Assembly (NCBI RefSeq): GCF_001956585.1
Contig: NZ_MSRR01000029.1
Coordinates: 1 to 51,363, forward strand
DNA from: Actinomyces naeslundii
Lineage (GTDB): Bacteria > Actinomycetota > Actinomycetes > Actinomycetales > Actinomycetaceae
Length of the DNA stretch: 51,363 nt
Reading direction: 5' to 3'
The first letter of the stretch is position 1. The number at the start of each line of letters is the position of its first letter. The translations under genes and the position numbers were made by a program. Shown here one piece after another: positions 15,605-25,667 of this stretch. The notes beneath the pieces were generated by a model, which saw only the letters and a program-made list of their open reading frames with translations, was not told the DNA's origin and did not search any database.

Positions 15605-18600
15605 GTGACCTCCCCGTACCGCCTGGCTCTCCTGACGGATCCTCCGACCTGGTGCGGTATGGCCCTGAGCGGGAGGAGTCTTGACCTGCTCACCGCGCTC
15701 GCCGGCAGCCGGGACGCCCGGATGAGCGACGGCGCCCTCATTGAGGCCTTGTGGCCCAACGACCTCCCGGCCCAACCCCTGCGAGCGCTGCACGTCGTCG
15801 TCTCCCGGGTACGCGCCGTCGTTGGGGAGGGCTCCGTCGAGCGCAGCGGCGACGGCTACCGGCTGGCGCTGCCGAAGACGGATGTCGATGTCCGGGATCT
15901 GTCGGATCGGGTGGAGCGGGCCCGGGCCTGCGCCGTCGCAGGTCAGTGGGAGCAGGTCCTCGACCTCACCGACTCCCTGCCCCAGGTGCCCGCATGCGCT
16001 GATGCGGACAACACCCTCGGAGCAGGAGCCACCCCTGTGGCACGCCTGCGGGAGTGGGCCGCCCGGCAGGCCGAGGAGGCCCGCCGCGACCGGGGGCTCG
16101 CCCTGGAGGCCGCCGGTGAGCACGAGCGGGCCGTGGCCCTGCTGCGCGAGGCCTCCCAGCGCGACAGTGGTGACGAGACCGTCCTGGCCGCCCTCATGCG
16201 CGCTGAGTCCTGGGTGCGTTCACCCGCTGCGGCCCTGGAGATCTATGAGCAGTACCGCCGTCGGCTGCGTGAACGGGGAGCGGTGCCCGGCCCAGCCATG
16301 CGAGCCGCCCACGAGACGGTCCTGGCCACTGAGAGCCCCGTGCGCCACGGCCTGGAGCCCGAGCCCGAGCACTTCCTGGGGCGAGAGACTGACGTGACCG
16401 GTGTTCTCAAGGCCCTGAGCACCCACCGTCTGGTGACGCTCACCGGCCCCGGCGGGGTCGGCAAGACGACCTTGGCCCAGGTGGTGGCGGCCCGCAGCCG
16501 CCGCCCAGCCGTCTACGTCGTCGCCCTGGCCGAGGTGTCACCCGGAGCTGATCTGGTCAGGGTCCTGCTCGACGCCGTCGGAGGCCCCGGAGTGGTCTCC
16601 GGTGACCCGCGCCGCGATCTGGCCGCCGCCCTTGCCCAGCCCGGAACCGTCCTGGTCCTGGACAACTGCGAGCACCTGGCCGGCGAGGCAGCCGACCTCG
16701 TCGGGCCGCTCCTGGTGGCCTGCCCCGACCTGCGCGTCCTGGCGACCTCGCGCCGCCCCCTTGACCTGGCCGCGGAGCACGTCCACCGCCTCGAGGCCCT
16801 CGATGCTGCCTCCTCCGCCGAGCTCTTCCGCGCCCGCGCTCTGGCCGCTCGCCCCGGCCAGGTCATCGACGATGACGACTTAGGCGAGCTCCTGGGGCGG
16901 TTGGACGGCATCCCCTTGGCCATTGAGCTGGCCGCCGCGCGCACCCGCAGCCTGTCGGTCGGCCAGATCGCCGAGCGACTGCCCGGCAGACCCGATCTGC
17001 TCACCGCCGCCCGTGACGCCCCGGCCCGTCAGCGCACCCTGAGAGCGGTCATTGAGTGGTCCTGGAACCTGCTCGACGCATCCGAGCGCCGAGCCCTGGC
17101 TCGGCTGGCTCTGCTCGCTGACGGCTTCACCCTCGCCGCCGCGGAGGCGCTCGTCGGTGCGCAGGCCGCCGATCTCCTCGATGCACTGGTCTCCCACTCC
17201 CTGCTCGTGGTGCGCGACAATGGCCTGCCCCGTTTCCACATGCTCGTCACCGTCCGTGACTTCGCCCTGGAGCAGCTGTCCGCCTCCGGTGACGAGACCG
17301 CGGCCCGTGCGGCTCTGCACCGGTGGGCGGTGGACCTGTGCTCCCGGATCCGCTTCCCCATCGACGCCGGTGACTTCGGCGATGCCCGTCACCCTGAGGC
17401 GCGCTACCACAACCGCCTCTTCCAGCAGGTCGCCCACGACGAAGCCGCTATCCTTCAGCAGCTCGACCGGCTTCTGGCACAGGCCGATGACCACGGCTCG
17501 GATCACCTGCCGGCGGACCTGCGTGACGCGATCTGCCTCATCGGCGCCGCACTCATGCGGCTGTGGAGCGTCACCTGGAGCTATGAGCGCATCGCCGACT
17601 ACGGCCCGCGTCTCATCGGTCCCGCCGTCCAACCGGCCCAGGACCTGCGCGGCAACGAGGCGGGCCTGAGCGTCCTGGCCCTGTGCGTCACCCTGTTCGG
17701 GCTCCTGAGTCACGTGCCCACGCAGGTCCGCTCACTCCTGCCGGCCTCCTTCGACGGCGAGGGATCGTTTAACCGCGTTAGGCGGTTTCTACGTGCGGGC
17801 GACGAGCAGTGGCCCGAGCTGATAGGTGATGCCGATCCCTGGGTCGCCTGGGCGGCGACCCGCTGCCTGGCCGCTCAGCAGGAGGACGACGGCGATCCCC
17901 AGGCCTCACTGAGAACCATCGAGACTCTTCTGGGTCGGCTCCACGGCAATGACCTGGCCGGCATTCACCTGCTCGAGCTTCACCTCCACCGGCTGCAGGT
18001 TCTCATGTCACTGGGGCGCTACAGCCAGGTCGTTGACGCCTGCTCGCGCGCCCAGGTGCTCCTGGACCGGGTTCTGCCCAGCTGGGGCGAGTTCTTCCGC
18101 ACGACGCTGCGGTTGGAGGGAGCCTACTGCGCGGTCTACCTCGATCCGCGTCCCGAGACTGCGGACAGGTTGTTGGAGAGCCTGGAGCCCGTCGACCTGC
18201 CGGGAACCATGCGCTTCATCGCCCGTTCTGTGCGCGGCGAGCTGGAGCTCACTCGCGGGAACGCGCGCACCGCCGCCCTCATCCAGCGCGTGAGCCTGCG
18301 TTATGCCGGGCACTGGCGCACTATCCTGGGATCCGGCTCCCAGTGGGAGCTCTACATCCTGAGCATGTGCCTGATCACCGACGTCGAGCTCAGCCCCGAC
18401 GAGGCCGTCGAGCTCGACGCCGATGCCGTCCGGGTCCGAGCCACCTCGCTGCTGCGTGACATCCTGTCCGACCCCGCCCCACGGCAGCGTGACATTCCCA
18501 CGATCATGGCCTTCGTCGCGGCCGTCGGCCTGTCCGTCGTGGCTGCTGAGGACGCGGACCCTGACCGGCGGGCAGTGGGTGCCGAGCTGGTCGCCACCGC

Positions 18601-18784
18601 TCTGGCCGTGGGCACCAACCAGACCTGCCGTCTGCTCTCCCACGACTACCTGCACAGCCGGACCGAGCAGCTCGACGCGCGAGCGCTGGCGCAGGCCGAG
18701 GTAAGGATCCGGCTCCTGGACCGCGGCGAGCTCGTGGCTCATGCGGCCGACCTCGCCGGCCGTCTGGCAGGCGAGGTCGGCTGA
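15605..18784 (+). CDS. SARP/AfsR-type transcriptional regulator with NTPase domain
   Basis: A 1059-residue regulator. Residues 1-95 form an OmpR-like winged helix (LSGRSLDLLTALA, then SDGALIEALWP and ALHVVVSRVRAVVG). Residues 97-245 form the helical BTAD domain that defines SARP proteins (ending ALEIYEQYRRRLRERGAVPG). An AfsR-like NTPase follows, with Walker A GPGGVGKTT at 281-289 and Walker B VLVLDNCEH at about 349-357, then IPLAIELAAARTRSL. The last 500 residues are helical without clear TPR units. The GTG start has a GGGGGGAG site about 10 nt upstream. In Streptomyces such proteins activate promoters carrying direct heptamer repeats at 11-bp intervals, and two promoters of that kind lie at 20676-20741 and 21772-21820. 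It is convergent with the exporter genes. Confidence 0.9.
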   Translation: MTSPYRLALLTDPPTWCGMALSGRSLDLLTALAGSRDARMSDGALIEALWPNDLPAQPLRALHVVVSRVRAVVGEGSVERSGDGYRLALPKTDVDVRDLSDRVERARACAVAGQWEQVLDLTDSLPQVPACADADNTLGAGATPVARLREWAARQAEEARRDRGLALEAAGEHERAVALLREASQRDSGDETVLAALMRAESWVRSPAAALEIYEQYRRRLRERGAVPGPAMRAAHETVLATESPVRHGLEPEPEHFLGRETDVTGVLKALSTHRLVTLTGPGGVGKTTLAQVVAARSRRPAVYVVALAEVSPGADLVRVLLDAVGGPGVVSGDPRRDLAAALAQPGTVLVLDNCEHLAGEAADLVGPLLVACPDLRVLATSRRPLDLAAEHVHRLEALDAASSAELFRARALAARPGQVIDDDDLGELLGRLDGIPLAIELAAARTRSLSVGQIAERLPGRPDLLTAARDAPARQRTLRAVIEWSWNLLDASERRALARLALLADGFTLAAAEALVGAQAADLLDALVSHSLLVVRDNGLPRFHMLVTVRDFALEQLSASGDETAARAALHRWAVDLCSRIRFPIDAGDFGDARHPEARYHNRLFQQVAHDEAAILQQLDRLLAQADDHGSDHLPADLRDAICLIGAALMRLWSVTWSYERIADYGPRLIGPAVQPAQDLRGNEAGLSVLALCVTLFGLLSHVPTQVRSLLPASFDGEGSFNRVRRFLRAGDEQWPELIGDADPWVAWAATRCLAAQQEDDGDPQASLRTIETLLGRLHGNDLAGIHLLELHLHRLQVLMSLGRYSQVVDACSRAQVLLDRVLPSWGEFFRTTLRLEGAYCAVYLDPRPETADRLLESLEPVDLPGTMRFIARSVRGELELTRGNARTAALIQRVSLRYAGHWRTILGSGSQWELYILSMCLITDVELSPDEAVELDADAVRVRATSLLRDILSDPAPRQRDIPTIMAFVAAVGLSVVAAEDADPDRRAVGAELVATALAVGTNQTCRLLSHDYLHSRTEQLDARALAQAEVRIRLLDRGELVAHAADLAGRLAGEVG
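18746..18781. terminator. Perfect 12-bp hairpin at the end of the SARP gene
   Basis: GCCGACCTCGCC (18746-18757) and GGCGAGGTCGGC (18770-18781) pair perfectly around a 12-nt loop. The stem ends directly before the TGA of the SARP gene. The convergent permease gene stops 17 bp further on, so this could end transcription from either side. Confidence 0.5.
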
Positions 18785-18800
18785 GTCCTCAACATGCGGC

Positions 18801-19637
18801 TCAGGCGTTGCGCCGCTGGTAGCGGAAGACCGTCAGGGGAGCCATGACGGCCAGGACCAGGAGCGAGCCGATGATCGCGGCACGTACGTCGCCGGCCGAG
18901 CCTGCTGTTCCGTCCAGCAGGTAGCGGCCGCCGTCGACGATGTGCGAGACCGGGTTGTGGCGCACGAAGGTCTTGAGCCAGCCCGGCAGCGTCGAGGTGG
19001 GCACCATGGCGTTGGACAGGAAGGTCAGCGGGAACAGGACGATCACCGTGAAGGAGGTGACCGCCTGGGCCGAGGAGAAGACCGTCCCCAGGAAGAGGAA
19101 GATCCAGGCGATGGCCCAGGCGCAGCCCGCCGCCAGGGCGATGGCGCCGACCGTCCCCGACCAGCCGTTCTCAGGCCGGTAGCCCAGGACGTAGCCGGTG
19201 AGCACGGTCAGCGAGGTGCAGATGAGGTAGCGCAGCACGTCGGAGACCATGGGGCCCAGGACCGGCGCGATACGGGACATCGGCATGGTGCGGAAGCGGT
19301 CGAAGACGCCCTTGTCCATGTCCTCGCGCAGGTCCACGCCCACGCTCTGGCTCGTGGTCAGGGCGTTCATGATGATGAGCCCTGGGACGATCGTGGGCAG
19401 GTAGGCCTTGACGTCGCCGGCGATGGCGCCGCCGAAGAGCTCTCCGAACAGGACGGTGAACATCACCGGCTGGATGAGGATGTCGTAGAACTCTCCGGGG
19501 TTGCGCACCATGGTGATGAGCGAGCGCCAGGCCATGGCGAGGGTGTCCGGGACGAGCCTCGCCTCGCTGAAACGGGAGACGCCGGGGGAGAGCGCGGTAC
19601 TGGTCGGGGTGGTTGCGGCTGCTGCTGGGGCGGTCAT
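18801..19637 (-). CDS. ABC-2 type exporter permease (DrrB-like)
   Basis: A 278-residue membrane protein with six predicted helices and an ABC-2 core. FYDILIQPVMFTVLFGELFGG, LPTIVPGLIIMNALTTSQS and the late LPGWLKTFVRHNPVSHIVDG are typical of the daunorubicin-resistance DrrB group. The start overlaps the ATPase stop as ATGA, with AAGGAG upstream, so the two are translationally coupled. The cargo is unknown. Two such permeases and two ATPase chains would form the pump. Confidence 0.92.
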   Translation of the reverse strand: MTAPAAAATTPTSTALSPGVSRFSEARLVPDTLAMAWRSLITMVRNPGEFYDILIQPVMFTVLFGELFGGAIAGDVKAYLPTIVPGLIIMNALTTSQSVGVDLREDMDKGVFDRFRTMPMSRIAPVLGPMVSDVLRYLICTSLTVLTGYVLGYRPENGWSGTVGAIALAAGCAWAIAWIFLFLGTVFSSAQAVTSFTVIVLFPLTFLSNAMVPTSTLPGWLKTFVRHNPVSHIVDGGRYLLDGTAGSAGDVRAAIIGSLLVLAVMAPLTVFRYQRRNA

Positions 19638-20668
19638 GACTGCTCCTTGACGTCTGAAGGACGGGCGGACGGGGAAGTGGGCGAGGCCTCGTCGTCTCGG
19701 GGACGGTCGGTCAGGGCCATGAAGACCGAGTCCATGCTGGGGCGGTCCACGGAGACGGTTCTGGGGGACAGGTCGGCATCGCGCAGGGCCACGAGCACCT
19801 CGGTGGCCACCGACGCCTCGCTCAGAGGAGTCTGCAGATGAGTACCTTGGTCGACGACCGCCGGAGCGTGACCGGCCACCCGCTCGATGATCGCGGCGGT
19901 GGCGGCCTGGTCCTCGGGGGTCGTCGGGGTCAGGACGAGAGAGCTGCTGCCCACCCGGTCCTTGAGCTCATTGGGCGTGCCCTCGGCGATGAGCCGTCCG
20001 GTGTCGATGATGCCGACCCGATGGGCCAGGCGGTCGGCCTCCTCCAGGTACTGGGTGGTCAGCAGGATCGTGGAGCCGCCCTCCACCAGGGAACGGATGA
20101 CGTCCCACATCTGCTCACGCGTGCGCGGGTCCAGGCCTGTGGTGGGCTCGTCGAGGAAGACGAGAGGGGGCCGGGAGATGAGCGAGACCGCTAGGTCCAG
20201 CCGACGCCTCATCCCGCCGGAGTAGCCGCTGACCCGCTTGCCGCCGGCCTCGGTGAGGCTGAAGGCGGCCAGCAGCTCGTCAGCCCGCTCTCGTGCCCGA
20301 CGTCGGCCAAGGCCCAGCAGACGGCCGAAGAGCCGCAGGTTCTCCACCCCGGTGAGCATCTCGTCAACGCTGGCGTACTGGCCCGTCACCCCGATGAGGC
20401 TGCGCACCGCATGGCGCTCGCGGACGACGTCGTGCCCCAGTACCGTCGCCCGACCCCGGGTGGGCGCCAGCAGGGTGGTGATCATGCGCAGCGCCGTCGA
20501 CTTGCCGGCACCGTTGGGGCCGAGCAGGCCGTAGACGATGCCGGTGGGGATCTCCAGGTCCAGGCGGTCGACGGCGGTGAAGGAGCCGAAGGTCCGAGTC
20601 AGGCCATCGGTCCTGATGGCCGGTGGCTCGCCCGGTGAGAGCGATTCGCTTGCTGTTCGTGTTGCCAT
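19634..20668 (-). CDS. ABC exporter ATP-binding protein (DrrA-like)
   Basis: A 344-residue ATPase of the DrrA group. Walker A is [15 protein letters not shown], the Q-loop region [13 protein letters not shown], the signature [15 protein letters not shown], Walker [19 protein letters not shown], and the switch [11 protein letters not shown]. The roughly 80-residue tail after the core is the DrrA-type C-terminal domain. The ATG at 20668 is chosen because it gives the normal N-terminus. It has no convincing ribosome site but a CAGCCT hexamer 7 nt upstream, as expected for a leaderless mRNA. Repeats upstream point to control by the neighbouring SARP protein. Confidence 0.93.
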   Translation of the reverse strand: MATRTASESLSPGEPPAIRTDGLTRTFGSFTAVDRLDLEIPTGIVYGLLGPNGAGKSTALRMITTLLAPTRGRATVLGHDVVRERHAVRSLIGVTGQYASVDEMLTGVENLRLFGRLLGLGRRRARERADELLAAFSLTEAGGKRVSGYSGGMRRRLDLAVSLISRPPLVFLDEPTTGLDPRTREQMWDVIRSLVEGGSTILLTTQYLEEADRLAHRVGIIDTGRLIAEGTPNELKDRVGSSSLVLTPTTPEDQAATAAIIERVAGHAPAVVDQGTHLQTPLSEASVATEVLVALRDADLSPRTVSVDRPSMDSVFMALTDRPRDDEASPTSPSARPSDVKEQS

Positions 20669-20675
20669 GCCGCCA

Positions 20676-20741
20676 AGGCTGGACCCCGGCGGTTTCACCG
20701 CGGCTTCACTGCGACGCCACTCGGTTTCACGCCGTTTCGTT
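20676..20741 (-). promoter_or_regulatory. SARP-type direct-repeat operator and promoter of the DrrAB-like exporter
   Basis: Read on the minus strand, TGAAACC (20697-20691), TGAAGCC (20708-20702) and a degenerate TGGCGTC (20719-20713) are spaced exactly 11 bp apart. TGAAACC (20729-20723) and CGAAACG (20739-20733) continue the array at 10-bp steps. The proximal heptamer is followed by 9 nt, then CAGCCT (20681-20676), then 7 nt to the ATG. SARP regulators bind such repeats next to the -10 box. The distal part overlaps the 3' end of the reductase gene. Confidence 0.7.
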
Positions 20742-21764
20742 CCGCCCACGGACCATGCCAGGTAGGTGCTGATCGTGACGGGTGGCCTTGTCTTGGGCCG
20801 CCTCGTAGCTTCTGTAGAAGATGGGCGCAGAGACTCCGTTGGCCCGGCCCTGCTCGTAGACGGTCCGGCACACGAACAACAGGTCAGCGGTGTTGCCATG
20901 CAGCGTCATGATCCGTCGAGTGAGGAGATTCCTGGCGAACATCCGCTTCATGAGGGGTGCGGACACGGCAGTCGGCAGCCGGTAGACGAGCAGTTCGCCG
21001 CGGTACCGCTTCAGATCAACACCGCGCGAGGCCACGATCCTCGATGTCTCCCGGATCGCTCTGACCACCTGGGCGAGCATCCTGGAAGAGCCCATGAGCT
21101 GCTCGGCGGTGCGCGTCGTGTCCTCGACGTCGCCGTACATTGCTGCCACGGCACCGACGCCGGCGTTGATCGCCATATGCAGCCAGATCCACTCGAGCAT
21201 GTCGTGGGGATGCTCGAGGCCGATACCGCAGGAGCCGAATAGCGCTTCGACCTGTTCGTAGCCCGGGAAGCGGGCTCTGTCTCGCCGCTCCAGCATGACG
21301 TGGTCGAAGACGCAGCAGGTGAGCCGCTCTCCCGTGATACTTCCTCCTGCCACCGGGTACCCCAGGAGGACGGCGCGGCCGGCCATCAAACGGTCGAGCT
21401 CCTCGCGTTCTCCCCAGAACCCGCAGAACAGAAGCACGGGCCCCTGGATCCCACCCGTGCGGAGGTCGGCCATCACCTCGGTGATCCTGCCCTGCGGCAC
21501 CGAGACCACGATGAGGTCGTAGCTGGTGCGTCTCCGGTGGTGAACGTTGTACTGGTCCCGGGACAGCGAGCCTTTCGGATCAGTCCTGCCATCGAGGATC
21601 TCGACCTCGAGCGAGCCGGCTGCGGCCCTTGCGCTGCTCTTTCGGACCAGGTGCTCGACGCGGTGACCGGCCTTCTGAAAGAGGTATCCGTAGGTTGTCC
21701 CGATGACTCCGAGGCCGATGACGAGGATGCTCATCGGAGCCTTGCGCGTTTCCTGTGCTGTCAT
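20727..21764 (-). CDS. Ketopantoate reductase-like NAD(P)-dependent oxidoreductase
   Basis: A 345-residue protein of the ApbA/PanE fold. The Rossmann motif is ILVIGLGVIGTTYGYLF at about 13-29. YDLIVVSVPQGRITEVM and LLFCGFWGEREELD fill the usual positions of the dinucleotide domain. A helical C-terminal domain starts at about 190 (ECH-like helices with WIWLHMAINAGVGAVAAMYG). PanE reduces 2-dehydropantoate to pantoate, and the gene lies 62 bp from coaA, the pantothenate kinase. However, many members of this fold act on other substrates and the sequence is divergent. It has its own SARP-type promoter, so it probably belongs to the same regulon as the exporter rather than to coaA. Confidence 0.75.
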   Translation of the reverse strand: MTAQETRKAPMSILVIGLGVIGTTYGYLFQKAGHRVEHLVRKSSARAAAGSLEVEILDGRTDPKGSLSRDQYNVHHRRRTSYDLIVVSVPQGRITEVMADLRTGGIQGPVLLFCGFWGEREELDRLMAGRAVLLGYPVAGGSITGERLTCCVFDHVMLERRDRARFPGYEQVEALFGSCGIGLEHPHDMLEWIWLHMAINAGVGAVAAMYGDVEDTTRTAEQLMGSSRMLAQVVRAIRETSRIVASRGVDLKRYRGELLVYRLPTAVSAPLMKRMFARNLLTRRIMTLHGNTADLLFVCRTVYEQGRANGVSAPIFYRSYEAAQDKATRHDQHLPGMVRGRNETA

Positions 21765-21771
21765 GACCGTG

Positions 21772-21820
21772 AGCCTGTTGCTCTCCGGTTTCAGGCCGCC
21801 TTCACGGTGGTTTCAGGGAC
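21772..21820 (-). promoter_or_regulatory. SARP-type direct-repeat operator and promoter of the reductase gene
   Basis: On the minus strand, TGAAACC (21815-21809), TGAAGGC (21804-21798) and TGAAACC (21793-21787) repeat at exact 11-bp steps. After the last heptamer come 9 nt, CAGGCT (21777-21772), 7 nt and the ATG at 21764. Spacings are identical to the exporter promoter 1.1 kb away. It lies between the coaA stop and the reductase start. Confidence 0.7.
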
Positions 21821-21826
21821 GGGCGC

Positions 21827-22804
21827 TCAGGACTTGCGCAGCAGGACCCGGCTCATGCGGTGCTCGGCGTCCTTGGTCAGGACCAGGGTGGCCCGGCCCC
21901 GGGTGGGGGCGATGTTCTCACGCAGGTTGACCAGGTTGACGCTCTCCCAGATCTCGTTCGCTCCGGCCAGGGCGACGTCGTCCGGGATATCGGCGAAGCG
22001 CCGGAAGTAGGAGCCCGGCCGGGTGAAGGCCGTGTGCTTGAGAGTGAGGAACCGGTCCAGGTACCAGCGGCGGATGTCGGCGGGATCTGCGTCGACGTAG
22101 ATGGAGAAGTCGATGAAGTCGCTCACCGCCAGGGCCGAGGTCCCCGGCCGCGTTCCCCGTGGGGCGGGCTGAAGGACGTTGAGCCCCTCCAGGACGAGGA
22201 TATCGGGCTGCTCCACCACGATGTGCCGGCCCGGCACGATGTCATAGACAGTGTGGGAGTAGACCGGCGCCTGGATGCGCTCGCTGCCGGACTTCACGGC
22301 CGCCACGAACTCCAGCAGCGCGCGACGGTCGTAGGACTCGGGGAAGCCCTTGCGGGCCATGAGCCCGCGCTCCTCGAGGACCCGGTTGGGCAGGAGGAAG
22401 CCGTCGGTGGTGACCAGGTCCACCCGCGGCGTGTCCGGGAATCGGGCGAGCAGATGGGCGATGAGGCGGGCCGTCGTCGACTTGCCGACGGCGACCGATC
22501 CGGCCACCGCGATGACGAAGGGGGTCGGCGGCTCACCCACGCCCAGGAAGGATCCGGTACGCTGCGCGCGCTCGCGCGAGGTGGCGATGTAGTCCTCCAG
22601 GAGCGCGGTCAGGGGGCGGTAGACGGCGTCCACCTCGGCCAGGTCGATGGGATCCCCCAAACCTCTCAGCTTCTCGACATCGGCCTGGGTCAGCGGCAAC
22701 GGCGCCGAGGACGCCAGGGCCGACCACTGGTCACGGTCCAACTCGATATAGGGCGAGACGCCCGGGATGCCCAGGTCGCTCGGGTCACTCAGCTCGGAGG
22801 TCAC
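21827..22804 (-). CDS. coaA: Type I pantothenate kinase
   Basis: Phosphorylates pantothenate, the first step of CoA synthesis. The 325-residue protein has the P-loop AVAGSVAVGKSTTARLI and the PanK signatures VDLVTTDGFLLPNRVLEERG and MARKGFPESYDRRALL. SHTVYDIVPG and ILVLEGLNVLQP follow, with DFSIYVDAD near the C-terminus. E. coli CoaA is 316 residues. Start choice: GTG at 22804 has GACACT exactly 6 nt before it and no ribosome site, consistent with a leaderless mRNA; GTG at 22810 is the alternative. It is divergent from glmS across 213 bp, a usual actinobacterial neighbour. Confidence 0.95.
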   Translation of the reverse strand: MTSELSDPSDLGIPGVSPYIELDRDQWSALASSAPLPLTQADVEKLRGLGDPIDLAEVDAVYRPLTALLEDYIATSRERAQRTGSFLGVGEPPTPFVIAVAGSVAVGKSTTARLIAHLLARFPDTPRVDLVTTDGFLLPNRVLEERGLMARKGFPESYDRRALLEFVAAVKSGSERIQAPVYSHTVYDIVPGRHIVVEQPDILVLEGLNVLQPAPRGTRPGTSALAVSDFIDFSIYVDADPADIRRWYLDRFLTLKHTAFTRPGSYFRRFADIPDDVALAGANEIWESVNLVNLRENIAPTRGRATLVLTKDAEHRMSRVLLRKS

Positions 22805-22982
22805 CGACACAGTGTCGCAAAAAGAGTCGTTCGGCGGACAATTCCGGATGACCGAAGAGGAACCGGTGGGATACCGACTCGGAAACGAATCGAGGGGCCG
22901 GCAGGCGGCGGGGGCGGCCTGCAAGGAGCCCGCAGTAAGGCCTACATCACGCCAAGATCACACTGACGTGGTCCTGCGCTCG

Positions 22983-23011
22983 TTGTCAACATCGCGTCAG
23001 CATGATTCGAT
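22983..23011 (+). promoter_or_regulatory. Promoter of glmS, leaderless
   Basis: TTGTCA (22983-22988), a 17-bp spacer and TTCGAT (23006-23011) lie exactly 6 nt before the glmS ATG. No ribosome site is present, so transcription should start at or next to the A of the ATG. The rest of the coaA-glmS gap holds no gene. Confidence 0.65.
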
Positions 23012-23017
23012 CAGAGT

Positions 23018-24922
<1,905 letters not shown>

Positions 24923-24964
24923 CTCCGATGGCGGCTCATTGCCGCACCTCGGCCCCACATCTCA

Positions 24965-25001
24965 AGACGTCGAGCCCCGGACCTTCCGGGGCTCGACGTC
25001 T
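24965..25001. terminator. Bidirectional terminator between glmS and acpS
   Basis: A perfect 16-bp stem (24965-24980 with 24986-25001; arm AGACGTCGAGCCCCGG) around the 5-nt loop ACCTT. It lies 42 bp after the glmS stop, and its right arm runs into the stop codon of the convergent acpS. No T tract is present, as is common at this GC content. Confidence 0.75.
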
Positions 25002-25479
25002 ACAGGGCTGGGCGCAGGGACTTCACCTGCGGCTTGACGCGGGCCTCGGAGCGCTGGGAGGACAGGGCCAGGTCGTCGTCGTTGTCGACGTGGTCGGCCT
25101 GGGCGACGACGAAGGCCTGCGCCATGCCGCCGTCGTGAGCCAGTGAGAGGTGCCAGTGGCCGATGCCCGCCTGGCGCGCGGCCATGGCGGCCGCTCCGGT
25201 CAGGCGCAGGCGCGGCGGGGTGCCGGGTGTCGAGGTCACCTCGATGTCCTTGTAGGCCCATCCTTCGGGCGCGTCCAGTCCGAGCTCGGCGTAGGCCGAC
25301 CCCAAGGCCTTGAGAACCGCCTCCTTGGCGGCCAGCCGTGCTCCCAAGGAGGCGGCCCGCTTCTGGCAGGCGGCCAGCTCGACGGGAGTGAAGAGCCGTT
25401 CGCGCAGGCCGGGTACCCGGTCCATATAGCCTTCGAGGCGGGTGACGTCGACCAGGTCGGTCCCTACTGCGCGGATCAC
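25000..25479 (-). CDS. acpS: Holo-[acyl-carrier-protein] synthase
   Basis: Transfers the phosphopantetheine arm of CoA to acyl carrier protein. The 159-residue protein has the AcpS motifs AVGTDLVDVTRLEGYM (metal Asp), RLFTPVELAACQ and ARLAAKEAVLKALG (metal Glu), then WHLSLAHDGGMAQAFVVA. Usual AcpS is about 120-130 residues; the extra length is a middle insert and a basic 25-residue tail. ATG start. It is convergent with glmS and divergent from the Nnr gene. CoA supply links it to coaA nearby. Confidence 0.94.
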   Translation of the reverse strand: MIRAVGTDLVDVTRLEGYMDRVPGLRERLFTPVELAACQKRAASLGARLAAKEAVLKALGSAYAELGLDAPEGWAYKDIEVTSTPGTPPRLRLTGAAAMAARQAGIGHWHLSLAHDGGMAQAFVVAQADHVDNDDDLALSSQRSEARVKPQVKSLRPAL

Positions 25480-25667
25480 TCGGCCATTGTGCCGGGTAGG
25501 TGAAGGCGTTGAGGGCTGAACGCGTCACCTTTTTCTGGAAAGGACAACTTTCTGGGTCCGCGGGCACGGTCCGCGGACCCGGCGATGAGTCTCTTGCGAG
25601 TCTTACTCTCTGAAACCACCCGTCTCAGAACGTTGCTGGAGGGGCGAGGAGCGCTGAGCGGAGGACA

